Shown here: positions 44,361 to 52,932 of the stretch, in pieces
How positions within the stretch are numbered: position 1 is the stretch's first letter
Layout of the letters: every line of letters begins with the position of its first letter
Source of the DNA: Wenyingzhuangia gilva
GTDB taxonomy: Bacteria > Bacteroidota > Bacteroidia > Flavobacteriales > Flavobacteriaceae
Length of the DNA: 64,000 nucleotides
Reading direction: 5' to 3'
Assembly (NCBI RefSeq): GCF_030519655.1
Contig: NZ_JAUMIT010000001.1
Coordinates: forward strand, 310,001-374,000
The notes under the pieces: generated by a model
Databases searched by the model: none
What the model was told of the DNA's origin: nothing
Seen by the model: only the letters and a program-made list of their open reading frames with translations
Made by a program: the position numbers and the translations under genes

Positions 44361-45401
44361 GTGCAACACATAAACAATAAAAAAAAGCATATCAAAAAAA
44401 CAGACAACATATTAATTGATAATTTTAACAGAGAACATACTTATTTGCGAATTTCTATTACTGAAAAGTGCAACTTAAGATGTACTTATTGTATGCCTGC
44501 TGAGGGGATTCCTTTATCTCCCAAAAGTCATATCATGAATTATGATGAAGTTTTTGAAATTGCGAAAAAGTTTGTGGATTTAGGAGTTACCAAAATTAGA
44601 ATTACTGGAGGAGAGCCTTTGGTTAGAAAAGATGTTGCCATTATTTTAAGAAAATTGGCGACACTTCCTGTTGAACTTTCTATTACCACCAACGGTGCTA
44701 TTATCGATAAATTTATGGATGTTTTTAAAGAATGTAATATTCAAAAAATAAACATCAGTATAGATTCTTTAAACGAAACCAAATTCAACCAAATTACTCG
44801 TCGTAAAGATTTTGAGCGTGTATATAAAAATATCATGCTATTTACCAACGATGATTTTTTTAAAGTAAAACTTAATTGTGTGTTAATGAAAGATGTAAAT
44901 GATGATGAAATCAATGATTTTATTGAGTTTACCAAACACCACAAGCTTAACGTTCGTTTTATAGAATTTATGCCTTTTAATGGGAACGAATGGAAATTAG
45001 ATCAACTAGTTTCTTTGGCAACTATTGTAGAAACGGCACAAAATCATTTTGGAACAAGTGATATTGTACGAATAAACGATGCTCCAAACGATACTTCTAA
45101 AAACTATCAACTTAAAAATGCAAAAGGGAGCTTTGCTATTATTAGTACGGTAACCAATCCTTTTTGTGATAGCTGTAATCGTATTAGATTAACAGCTAAC
45201 GGAAAACTTAAAAACTGTTTATTTTCTGGTGGAGAAGAAGATCTTTTAACCGCTATAAGAGCAGGAGAAAATATAGAAAAACCCATTAAAATTGCCATTC
45301 AATCTAAAAAGAAAATGCGTGGTGGCATGGATTCTCAAAAACAATTTACTACTGATGAGTTGCGTTTAGACAACCGTAGCATGATTGCTATTGGTGGATA
45401 A
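44361..45401 (+). CDS. moaA: GTP 3',8-cyclase
   Basis: A 346-residue radical-SAM enzyme for the first step of molybdopterin synthesis. The N-terminal cluster motif is TEKCNLRCTYCMPAEG, the second 4Fe-4S site is in NPFCDSCNRIRLT plus the C in KNCLF, and the protein ends in GG (IAIGG). The start is GTG at 44361; the first ATG would lie beyond the conserved LRISITEKCNLR motif. Preceding DNA holds a repeat-rich spacer. Confidence 0.95.
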   Translation: MQHINNKKKHIKKTDNILIDNFNREHTYLRISITEKCNLRCTYCMPAEGIPLSPKSHIMNYDEVFEIAKKFVDLGVTKIRITGGEPLVRKDVAIILRKLATLPVELSITTNGAIIDKFMDVFKECNIQKINISIDSLNETKFNQITRRKDFERVYKNIMLFTNDDFFKVKLNCVLMKDVNDDEINDFIEFTKHHKLNVRFIEFMPFNGNEWKLDQLVSLATIVETAQNHFGTSDIVRINDAPNDTSKNYQLKNAKGSFAIISTVTNPFCDSCNRIRLTANGKLKNCLFSGGEEDLLTAIRAGENIEKPIKIAIQSKKKMRGGMDSQKQFTTDELRLDNRSMIAIGG

Positions 45402-45448
45402 ATAAATATTTTCATCTCCATTTTTAAAGGGCTTTTGTCTATTTTTAT

Positions 45449-45463
45449 GTAAAATTATTTTAC
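45449..45463. promoter_or_regulatory. 15-base palindrome before the mechanosensitive channel start
   Basis: GTAAAATTATTTTAC is a perfect inverted repeat around a central T and abuts the ATG at 45464. It could be an operator or a weak structure near the ribosome binding region; no regulator can be named. Confidence 0.35.
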
Positions 45464-46300
45464 ATGGATGCATTGAATGAATTTATCAATATTGAAATCA
45501 TTAAAATAGGAGAAAATTCTATTAAAATTTATAATGTTTTATTGGTATTCGCCATTTTTATTTTCACTAAAATTTTAGTTTGGATTGTCTCTAAAATCAT
45601 TCACAAACACAGAGACAAAGCAGATATGGATCATTCCAACGCCTATGCTTTGGTACAAATATCTTCCTATGTTTTTTGGGTGATTGGAATTGTTTTTATG
45701 CTTGAAGGTTTAGGAATTGAAATCACTTTTTTACTTGCTGGTTCTGCTGCTCTGTTAGTAGGTATTGGTTTAGGGTTACAGCAAACTTTTAACGATTTTA
45801 TTTCTGGATTAATTTTACTTTTTGAAGGAACCACTAGAGTGGGAGACATTTTAGAAGTAGATAATGATGTTGTTCAAATTCAAAGTATCGGCTTAAGAAC
45901 CTCAAAAGCCATTAACAGATATGATATTTCTATTATTATTCCCAACTCATTAATCACCACAAATAAGGTTGTGAACTGGAGTCATCATGGTACTACTACA
46001 TTATTTACCGTAAAAGTTGGAGTTGCTTATGGTAGTGATGTAGAACAGGTAATTAATGTGCTTAAAGAAAGTGCTAAAATTCATCCTGAAGTGATTAGAA
46101 AAGAAGAGATAGATGTACGTTTTTCTGATTTTGGAGCTTCTTCTTTAGACTTCACAGTTATTTTTTACACAGAAAATATATTTGGTGTTGAAAAAATTAA
46201 AAGCGAAATTAGAATAAATATTGCTAAAGCATTTAAAGAAAATGATATTTCGGTACCATTTAATCAATTGGATGTGCATATCAAAAATCAAGAATTATAG
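45464..46300 (+). CDS. MscS-family mechanosensitive channel
   Basis: A 278-residue inner-membrane protein with three membrane helices followed by the beta and alpha/beta cytoplasmic domains. The pore helix GSAALLVGIGLGLQQTFNDF and the following LFEGTTRVGDILEV are the MscS signature. It relieves osmotic pressure by releasing solutes. It is followed after 14 bases by corA. Confidence 0.93.
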   Translation: MDALNEFINIEIIKIGENSIKIYNVLLVFAIFIFTKILVWIVSKIIHKHRDKADMDHSNAYALVQISSYVFWVIGIVFMLEGLGIEITFLLAGSAALLVGIGLGLQQTFNDFISGLILLFEGTTRVGDILEVDNDVVQIQSIGLRTSKAINRYDISIIIPNSLITTNKVVNWSHHGTTTLFTVKVGVAYGSDVEQVINVLKESAKIHPEVIRKEEIDVRFSDFGASSLDFTVIFYTENIFGVEKIKSEIRINIAKAFKENDISVPFNQLDVHIKNQEL

Positions 46301-46314
46301 ATAAAATATCCCTT

Positions 46315-47295
46315 ATGAAAAAAGATTTCTTTAACAGTACTTCACTGATAGAATATTCTAAAGAGAATTATCAATCAAACCCTATTACATCTATAGAGGA
46401 AATAGATTTTGGAACTGAAAACAAAAACATAAGATGGTTAAACACTTATGGTACCCATCATAAAAAAGAATTTAAAACAATTATTGCCAGTAGTTTACTA
46501 GATGATTTTTTATTAAAATTAATTGCCGAAGAAAAACACCCAAACAAAGTTCTGGAATTAGACAATGCTCTCTTTGTAACCATAAAAGTATTAAAAACAG
46601 AAACCAAAAACTTTCAAACAGAGCAAATGTTTTTTGTGTTAACTCCTCATATTCTTTGGAGTATTCAAGAAGAAAAAGGAGATTATTTTGAGTGGATTAG
46701 AGAACGAATTAGAGAAAACAAAGGAATTGTTAGAAACAAAAAAACTGATTATTTATTGTTCTTAATTCTAGAATCTATTATTGATAATTATGAAGATGCC
46801 TATGATAAAATTTCATCTTCAATGGAAACTTTAAACCAAGGAACGGATGTAAAACCTACTCCAGAATTTACCCAGAATATAGAAAAGGAAAAAAACATCC
46901 TAATCACTTTTAAAAAAGCAGCAACTAGTTTAAGAGATATTATTACCAAGCTAGAAAAAGTAGAACAACAAAAAATAAACAAAAAGTTTTACAGTGAATT
47001 AAGTACACAAATTCACAACCTACTAAACAGTATTGATTTTGATTTACAAGAAATGGAAAGTAAAATTAACTTGATATTTAGCATACAAGGACATCGATTA
47101 AATGAAGTTATGAAAACCTTAACTATTTTTTCTGTGATTTTTATTCCTTTAACTTTTTTAGCTGGAATTTATGGAATGAATTTTGAAAATATCCCTGAAC
47201 TAAAAACCCATAATGGATATTTTATTTTACTTGGAGTCATGGTCATTGTTACACTTGTTTCTGTATATTATTTCAGAAAAAAGAAGTGGTTTTAA
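46315..47295 (+). CDS. corA: CorA-family magnesium/divalent cation transporter
   Basis: A 326-residue protein with a soluble N-terminal domain and two C-terminal helices. The selectivity motif GMN is present in YGMNFENIPEL. The cytoplasmic funnel helix (~residues 170-260) is long and charged, as expected. Its stop overlaps the stop of the minus-strand aminotransferase by four bases, so the two genes converge. Confidence 0.93.
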   Translation: MKKDFFNSTSLIEYSKENYQSNPITSIEEIDFGTENKNIRWLNTYGTHHKKEFKTIIASSLLDDFLLKLIAEEKHPNKVLELDNALFVTIKVLKTETKNFQTEQMFFVLTPHILWSIQEEKGDYFEWIRERIRENKGIVRNKKTDYLLFLILESIIDNYEDAYDKISSSMETLNQGTDVKPTPEFTQNIEKEKNILITFKKAATSLRDIITKLEKVEQQKINKKFYSELSTQIHNLLNSIDFDLQEMESKINLIFSIQGHRLNEVMKTLTIFSVIFIPLTFLAGIYGMNFENIPELKTHNGYFILLGVMVIVTLVSVYYFRKKKWF

Positions 47296-48404
47296 AAACA
47301 ACTTTTAATCACATTACAAACTCTTTGTAAATCTTTTGTAGACATTGAAGAACCGCTAGGCAAACTCAATCCCCTAGCAAACAAATCATCACTGTTTCCA
47401 TTTGAATAAAAAATAGATTTTTTATAAACTTTTTGTTGATGCATTGGCCTCCATAAAGACCTACATTCTATATCATCGGCAAGCAAAGCCAATCTCACTT
47501 TCTCTTTTATTTCATAATTCTTAAACAATAAACTTGTTAACCAAAAATTACTTTGGGTATGTAGATTATCATTTAAAAACGCTACATCAAAATCTTTTAA
47601 TGAATTGATATAATATTCATTTCCTTGTCTTCTCTTTTTAATAAAAATAGAAAGCAAAGCAAATTGAGCTACCCCAATAGCAGCTAGAACATTACTCATT
47701 CTATAATTATATCCTATTTTACTATGCTTGTATTCTCCATCAAAATCTTTAGCCTGTGTAGCCAAATACAATGCTTTTTTTCTATGTTTTTTTTTATGTG
47801 TAACCAACATTCCACCACCAGATGTGGTAATGATTTTATTCCCGTTAAAAGAATACACTCCAACATCTCCAAAAGTACCACAATGTTGATTTTTATAAGT
47901 AGCACCAAGAGCAGCAGCAGCGTCTTCTAACACCAAAATGTTATATTTTTTAGTTACTTCTAAAATTTCATCTATTTTAGCTGGCATTCCATAACCATGA
48001 ACCAAAATAAGCGCTTTAGGCTTATCTCCTTTTTCAATTTCAGAAAGAATTGCTTTTTCTAACATAACAGGACAAATATTCCAAGTATCTCTTTCGGCAT
48101 CAACCAAAACAGGAATCGCTCCTATATAAGAAATAGGATTTACAGAAGCTATAAAAGTAAATGTTGGACACAATACCTTGTCACCTTTTTTTACCTTTAA
48201 AATTTTTAACCCCAAATGAATCGCAGCAGTTGCTGAATTTAAAGCTAAAGCATAAGGCATATTTACATACTTAGCCAACTCTTCTTCAAACCTATTTAGC
48301 ATAGGTCCTTGGGAAGTAATCCAATTACTTTTAAACACCGATTTTAAAAACCCCCTCTCATTGCCCCTTAAATCTGGAGGAGATAAATATATTTTCTTTT
48401 TCAA
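47292..48404 (-). CDS. DegT/DnrJ/EryC1/StrS-family aminotransferase
   Basis: A 370-residue PLP enzyme that aminates keto-sugars for surface polysaccharide or glycan synthesis. Motifs: KIYLSPPDLRGNE, NSATAAIHLGLKIL, EDAAAALGATYKNQHCGTFGD, and the PLP lysine in FNGNKIITTSGGGML. The start is TTG at 48404 and no in-frame ATG precedes it. No glycosyltransferases or sugar dehydratases lie nearby, so the pathway is not evident; it may be the remnant of, or a lone partner for, a distant cluster. Confidence 0.9.
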   Translation of the reverse strand: MKKKIYLSPPDLRGNERGFLKSVFKSNWITSQGPMLNRFEEELAKYVNMPYALALNSATAAIHLGLKILKVKKGDKVLCPTFTFIASVNPISYIGAIPVLVDAERDTWNICPVMLEKAILSEIEKGDKPKALILVHGYGMPAKIDEILEVTKKYNILVLEDAAAALGATYKNQHCGTFGDVGVYSFNGNKIITTSGGGMLVTHKKKHRKKALYLATQAKDFDGEYKHSKIGYNYRMSNVLAAIGVAQFALLSIFIKKRRQGNEYYINSLKDFDVAFLNDNLHTQSNFWLTSLLFKNYEIKEKVRLALLADDIECRSLWRPMHQQKVYKKSIFYSNGNSDDLFARGLSLPSGSSMSTKDLQRVCNVIKSCF

Positions 48405-48666
48405 TGGTTCAGTTTAGTTTTAGTATAGTTTAATTTACATCACAAATCCTCCATAACAATTGTTAACTTTTAATGCGAATATAATCGTTTAGCTATAAAA
48501 TCACCCACAAAACCGCTCCCAGCAGCTAATAAGTAATCAGACTAAATAATTTCTTTTAATTATTATATAATTATAAATATGATATAAAACACAGGGAACA
48601 TACATAACCTATTAAAGGTAAAATGATTAATTTGCATATTCTAAATAACATTAATTTATAAAAACT
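48405..48666. other. AT-rich intergenic region, no gene seen
   Basis: The 262-base gap between divergent genes holds no plausible coding frame. A TTAATTTG-type word near 48631-48638 could serve as promoter of the following gene, but it fits the -7 consensus only loosely. Confidence 0.4.
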
Positions 48667-49278
48667 ATGACAACTGAAAACACCAAATTAATGCAACAGG
48701 CTAGGGCTTCCCTTGATTTAAAATGGGGAATGGCTATTATTACTTTTTTAATTTATAATATTATCGTTGGGTCTCTATCTATAATCCCTATTCTTGGGAG
48801 TATTGGAGCTTTGATATTGGCAGGACCATTTGCTTATGGTTTGGCAACGTTCTCAATGGCTATTTCTAGAAATCAAAAAGAAGATATTAAACAAATCTTT
48901 GAAGGGTTTAACAACTTTGCTAATTGCTTAATCGCTTATTTGTTAATGGTTTTGTATGTAATTTTATGGAGTTTATTATTTATTATTCCTGGAATTATTG
49001 CCGTAATTTCATATTCAATGGTTTTTTATATTATGGTAGATGAGCCAGAAATAGGACCCGAAGCTGCCTTAAGAAAAAGTAAAGAAATGATGTATGGTTA
49101 CAAATGGAAATTCTTTAGGCTGAATTTAAGATTTTTGGGATGGAGCCTACTTTGTATTTTAACTTTAGGAATTGGGTTTTTATGGTTAATTCCTTATATG
49201 CATGTAACCTATGTTAAATTTTATGAAGACATTAAAAATGATCCTTTGGCTGAAATTGGAAGCCAGTACAGTAAATAA
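48667..49278 (+). CDS. DUF975-like integral membrane protein
   Basis: A 203-residue protein with five or six hydrophobic segments. Features: MAIITFLIYNIIVGSLSIIP, AGPFAYGLATFSMAISR, FEGFNNFANCLIAYLLM, EPEIGPEAALRKSKEMMYGY. This is the pattern of DUF975, bacterial membrane proteins of unknown role. It stands alone with a strong terminator behind it. Confidence 0.82.
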   Translation: MTTENTKLMQQARASLDLKWGMAIITFLIYNIIVGSLSIIPILGSIGALILAGPFAYGLATFSMAISRNQKEDIKQIFEGFNNFANCLIAYLLMVLYVILWSLLFIIPGIIAVISYSMVFYIMVDEPEIGPEAALRKSKEMMYGYKWKFFRLNLRFLGWSLLCILTLGIGFLWLIPYMHVTYVKFYEDIKNDPLAEIGSQYSK

Positions 49279-49286
49279 TTATTAAC

Positions 49287-49323
49287 AAAAAAATCCCATC
49301 ATGAACATGATGGGATTTTTTTT
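49287..49323. terminator. bidirectional terminator with ATCCCATCAT stem
   Basis: AAAAAAATCCCATCAT, loop GAAC, then the complement with a long T run. It lies between the convergent DUF975 and pspC genes. Its stem is shared with 52031-52064. Confidence 0.9.
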
Positions 49324-49357
49324 ATCTAAAACTCACAGTTTATAATAGTGTGAATGA

Positions 49358-51106
49358 TTAATTTTCTTTTGACTGAATGTCAATTCCGTCTGAATTAATC
49401 CTTACTTTAACCTCTTTGGACTCTGCCCTAATTCCATTTTTATCAATTTTTAAACTTCCTTCATCACCATTAATTTCAACTCCATCTTCATCTATTTTTA
49501 CTTTTGGTGTTTTTACCTCTACTTTAAAATCATCATCACAATCTAAACATAGCACATCATCTTTTATAATTTTTACATAGTGATTGGTCTGTTTATTTTC
49601 TATAATCGATGGATAAGTATAATAAAACCTTGTTGATTCAGAACAGTTTACAATAACACCTTCTGGTATGTAAACAAAAACTGTTACTTTCTGATTTCTA
49701 AATTTATTTTCTACATCGGTATACAAGTAAGAATCTAACATCAACTTCTGATGCTTAAAATCAAAATCATATTTTATATTATTAGCGTAATTTATTGCCT
49801 TTTGATAACTACTTCCATCAGCAGTTTTTTCAACATTTACAGTTACTAATGAGTCCTTGGTTGATTTTATTACAATCCTAACATTTCTTACATAAAGCCC
49901 TTTTAAATCATCATGATGATTTGCTATTTTAAAACCACCATTATAGTCGTGATTTCTATACAAATCATTATTTCTTATATCAATTCTTAAAGTATCTTTT
50001 GATGTAACATTTAAGACATGTTTATCTATCACACTTTCTGATATTGAATGTTCACTAACCTCTCTTACACTCACTATAACAATTCCAACAATAGCACATA
50101 GCCATAAACCTAACAGCGTTAATTTTGCAATTTTCCCAATTGATTTTAAGTTATTCACAAAAATCTTTAAACCTAAATAAAACAAGAAAAAAACAGGAAT
50201 TCCTACAGTAAAAAAGACCAATAAAGATGCCAACCAAATAGGAGTATTCCCTGCATTAAATGCATAAACATAATCTAAACCAGGAATGTTTAAAATATTT
50301 TTAAACCCTACTGAAAATAGCCCCAAAATAAGTGAAATCAGGATAACAGCTGAAAAAACAATGATAATTATCCCTATAAATTTTGAAAATATCCTAACAA
50401 CAACCATGATGAAGTCTGCAATAGTATCAAAAAAGTTTTTTGATGTTTTTTTTACAGCACCTCCATGTTTTTTAGCAGTATCTGAAACAGATTTAGATAC
50501 GTTTTTAGCGACGCCAGAAACTGTTTCAAAACTATCTTTTATTTGTTTTTCTATATTGTTGATATTTACTGGCTCCCCAGTCATCATTATTTTTTCGGCA
50601 GTTGTTTTTGCAGCAGGGATTAATATCCAAAAAAGAATATAAATAACCACAAAAGTTCCGAATGACATCATGACAAGTAATACCCAAAGCAAACGCATCC
50701 ATATAGGATCTATTCCTAAATAATGAGCAAAACCAGATGAAACTCCACTGATGTATGAATTATCTATATCTCTAAAAAGTTTTTTATTAAGTGTTGATTT
50801 TTTTGAAGAATTAAACCTAGGTTCATCTTCAAAAATATCATCATCAACCAAATAATCTTCGGGCTGTCCCATAATAGCAATGACCTCTTCAACTTCTTTA
50901 AGACCTATAACTTGTCTCTCATTTTTAAGACGTTCATTAAATAACTCTGAAATTCTAGTTTCAATATCAGCAATAATTTCTGCACTTCCTTCAGTATTGG
51001 CAAACGAATTTTTAATGGCCGTAAGGTATCCTTGTAACTTTAGGTATGCATCTTCATCAATATGAAAAAATATACCGGCCAAATTTATATTAACAGTTTT
51101 ATTCAT
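49358..51106 (-). CDS. PspC-domain membrane protein with large C-terminal region
   Basis: A 582-residue protein. Residues 1-~90 are a conserved helical region (INLAGIFFHIDEDAYLKLQGY, then EEVIAIMGQPEDYL). Residues ~105-165 are the PspC domain (ISGVSSGFAHYLGIDPIWMRLLW). Several membrane helices follow (residues ~230-350), then a beta-rich, probably periplasmic tail with repeats of VRINSDGIDI and KIDEDGVEINGDEG. PspC proteins act in envelope stress. The gene overlaps padR by eight bases. The tail resembles a putative auto-transporter-adhesin-like region (DUF2807-type), which is inference. Confidence 0.85.
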   Translation of the reverse strand: MNKTVNINLAGIFFHIDEDAYLKLQGYLTAIKNSFANTEGSAEIIADIETRISELFNERLKNERQVIGLKEVEEVIAIMGQPEDYLVDDDIFEDEPRFNSSKKSTLNKKLFRDIDNSYISGVSSGFAHYLGIDPIWMRLLWVLLVMMSFGTFVVIYILFWILIPAAKTTAEKIMMTGEPVNINNIEKQIKDSFETVSGVAKNVSKSVSDTAKKHGGAVKKTSKNFFDTIADFIMVVVRIFSKFIGIIIIVFSAVILISLILGLFSVGFKNILNIPGLDYVYAFNAGNTPIWLASLLVFFTVGIPVFFLFYLGLKIFVNNLKSIGKIAKLTLLGLWLCAIVGIVIVSVREVSEHSISESVIDKHVLNVTSKDTLRIDIRNNDLYRNHDYNGGFKIANHHDDLKGLYVRNVRIVIKSTKDSLVTVNVEKTADGSSYQKAINYANNIKYDFDFKHQKLMLDSYLYTDVENKFRNQKVTVFVYIPEGVIVNCSESTRFYYTYPSIIENKQTNHYVKIIKDDVLCLDCDDDFKVEVKTPKVKIDEDGVEINGDEGSLKIDKNGIRAESKEVKVRINSDGIDIQSKEN

Positions 51107-51443
51107 CTTTTGGTGGTTTTGGGCTTGTTACTATATTAACCGCATTTTGCAGTTCGTTCCATGTTGTATTTAGTTCATTTAGGAAAAGTTTACCAGTATC
51201 GGTTAAACCATAATATTTTCTAGGCGGACCAGACAAAGATTCTTCCCATCTGTAATTTAAAAGTCCTGCATTTTTAAGTCTTGTTAGTAAAGGATATATG
51301 GTTCCTTCCACCACAAGCAACTTAGCATCTTTTAAAGTGCTTAGAATTTCTGCTACATATGCATCTTCGTCTTTTAAGACCGAGAGTATACAGTATTCTA
51401 AAACACCTTTACGCATTTGTGCTTTTGTGTTTTCTATCTTCAT
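51099..51443 (-). CDS. PadR-family transcriptional regulator
   Basis: A 114-residue winged-helix repressor type: MRKGVLEYCILSVLKDEDAY, EGTIYPLLTRLKNAGLL, then GPPRKYYGLTDTGKLFL. Such short PadRs in Bacteroidota are typically paired with PspC genes and bind near their own promoters. It overlaps pspC by eight bases. An imperfect palindrome near the operon start is the likely binding site. Confidence 0.93.
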   Translation of the reverse strand: MKIENTKAQMRKGVLEYCILSVLKDEDAYVAEILSTLKDAKLLVVEGTIYPLLTRLKNAGLLNYRWEESLSGPPRKYYGLTDTGKLFLNELNTTWNELQNAVNIVTSPKPPKDE

Positions 51444-51489
51444 TCTTTAAAACTTTTTTATGTTAAAATACAACTCTTCATTTTTTAGA

Positions 51490-51927
51490 TTATTTGATAA
51501 AATTTATGGTTAATGGATATTTAAAACTCATACCATCTTTAGCTTTTAAACTTGCCATAATTACCAATACAAACTCAAATAAAAAACCTACAACTGCTAT
51601 TATTCCCAAACCACCACCAATAAACATTAACGGAAAAGCTTTATTGGTACTAAAACTAAAGTGATGGAACTCATTAAAATCAAAACCATGAAAAAGATTA
51701 ATAAAGAAAAAAGGAATAGAAATAGTTCCTATAACAATGGTATACAACAACATACTCAGTTGAAAATTAACGGCTTGTTTTCCGTGCTGATCTATAAACT
51801 CCGATTTATCTTTATTTAAAAGCCATAAAATTAAAGGGCCTAAAAAATTACCCAGAGGAATCAAAAATCTGCTGAAGCTAGAGAGATGTACAAAGGCTGC
51901 AATGTTTTTATAATGATTATTTAGCAT
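51490..51927 (-). CDS. DUF4870 membrane protein
   Basis: A 145-residue protein with three or four membrane helices: NIAAFVHLSSFSRFLIPLGNFLGPLILWL, KDKSEFIDQHGKQAVNFQLS (the family hallmark), and a Gly-rich helix near residue 100. DUF4870 proteins are of unknown role. It is the first gene of the run DUF4870-padR-pspC. Confidence 0.9.
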   Translation of the reverse strand: MLNNHYKNIAAFVHLSSFSRFLIPLGNFLGPLILWLLNKDKSEFIDQHGKQAVNFQLSMLLYTIVIGTISIPFFFINLFHGFDFNEFHHFSFSTNKAFPLMFIGGGLGIIAVVGFLFEFVLVIMASLKAKDGMSFKYPLTINFIK

Positions 51928-51959
51928 AACTTTTTTTATAACGTTAGTAGTTTCTTATG

Positions 51960-51967
51960 CAAATATA
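51960..51967 (-). promoter_or_regulatory. putative -7 element for the DUF4870-padR-pspC operon
   Basis: TATATTTG on the minus strand, 33 bases upstream of the DUF4870 ATG. Confidence 0.55.
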
Positions 51968-51980
51968 CATTTAAAAAAAG

Positions 51981-52001
51981 GTACTATGCAAAACAAAGTA
52001 C
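51981..52001. promoter_or_regulatory. imperfect palindrome GTACTATG / CAAAGTAC, possible PadR operator
   Basis: GTACTATG and CAAAGTAC (7 of 8 complementary) are separated by five bases and start 13 bases upstream of the -7 element, so a bound repressor would cover the -33 region. The PadR protein encoded in the same operon is the obvious candidate. Confidence 0.5.
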
Positions 52002-52030
52002 TATAATTTTATTAAAAAATTATTTAAAAC

Positions 52031-52064
52031 AAAAAAATCCCATCATTTTCATGATGGGATTTTT
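52031..52064. terminator. bidirectional terminator with ATCCCATCAT stem
   Basis: AAAAAAATCCCATCAT, loop TTTC, ATGATGGGATTTTT. The stem equals that of the terminator at 49287-49323. It lies between the promoter of the DUF4870 operon and the stop of the SDR gene, on the other side of the module. Confidence 0.8.
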
Positions 52065-52083
52065 ATAATATTCTAAAAGTCTC

Positions 52084-52800
52084 TTAAGGATTTGTTGACC
52101 AAATTCCTGCATCTTTAATAAATACTCTTTTGTTTAATTTCAGTTGCGCTACAATCACCTCTGCAATATCTTCCGCCTGCATAACCGATTCCGGATTTCC
52201 ATCTGTTAATTTTAAATCGATTGCCATATCTGTAGCCACAGTACTTGGTGTTAAAGCAGTTACTCTAATATTATGCTTTCTTACTTCTTGCATTAAAGAT
52301 TCTGTCAACCCTAAAACAGCAAACTTAGAAGCACTATAAGCACTCGTTACTGCTGCACCACGCAATCCTGCTGTAGATGAGATATTAATAATATCTCCTG
52401 ATTTTCTTTCAATCATTTGTGGTAAAAAAGCTCTGGTTACATAATAGGTTCCCATTAAATTTACCTGAATAATTTGTTCCCAATCTTTAATACTTAATTC
52501 CATGAATTTTCCAAACTTTCCAATTCCTGCATTGTTGATTAAAATATCAATATGATCAAATTTATTAAATATTACTCCTGTTGATTTATTTACTTCTTCC
52601 AGAGAAGCTACATCAGCAACTGCAGTAACAACTTTTACACCTAGAGCCATCGCTTCTTTTGCAACGGCTAATAAATCTTCTTCTGTTCTAGCCAATAAAG
52701 CTACGTTTACACCCTCAGCTGCTAGCGCTAAAGCAATTGCTTTACCAATTCCTTTACCTGCTCCTGTAATTAGGGCATTTTTTCCTTTTAAATTATTCAT
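52084..52800 (-). CDS. short-chain dehydrogenase/reductase (3-ketoacyl-ACP reductase-like)
   Basis: A 238-residue NAD(P)-dependent SDR. The cofactor motif is [18 protein letters not shown], the NNAGIG motif follows, and the catalytic set is Ser ([10 protein letters not shown]), Tyr and Lys ([10 protein letters not shown]). It resembles FabG or YqjQ-like proteins but the substrate is not determinable. It is monocistronic. Confidence 0.88.
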   Translation of the reverse strand: MNNLKGKNALITGAGKGIGKAIALALAAEGVNVALLARTEEDLLAVAKEAMALGVKVVTAVADVASLEEVNKSTGVIFNKFDHIDILINNAGIGKFGKFMELSIKDWEQIIQVNLMGTYYVTRAFLPQMIERKSGDIINISSTAGLRGAAVTSAYSASKFAVLGLTESLMQEVRKHNIRVTALTPSTVATDMAIDLKLTDGNPESVMQAEDIAEVIVAQLKLNKRVFIKDAGIWSTNP

Positions 52801-52892
52801 GGGTATTTTTTAAATATTTACTAGCTCTAAGTTAAGGCCTAAGATTTTGATGAAAAAGAATATTGAGAATAAAAACAGATATTTTTAAGCAT

Positions 52893-52925
52893 AAAAAAAC
52901 CGAGCTTTTCACAGTCTCGGTTTTG
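52893..52925 (-). terminator. intrinsic terminator after metZ
   Basis: AAAACCGAG and CTCGGTTTT enclose a short loop; the T run is on the minus strand, right after the metZ stop. Confidence 0.85.
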
Positions 52926-52932
52926 ATGATTA

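Noticed and set aside
49287-52064. The matching hairpins as insertion-sequence ends
   Set aside because: No transposase is inside, and both hairpins have T runs and gene-end positions typical of terminators.
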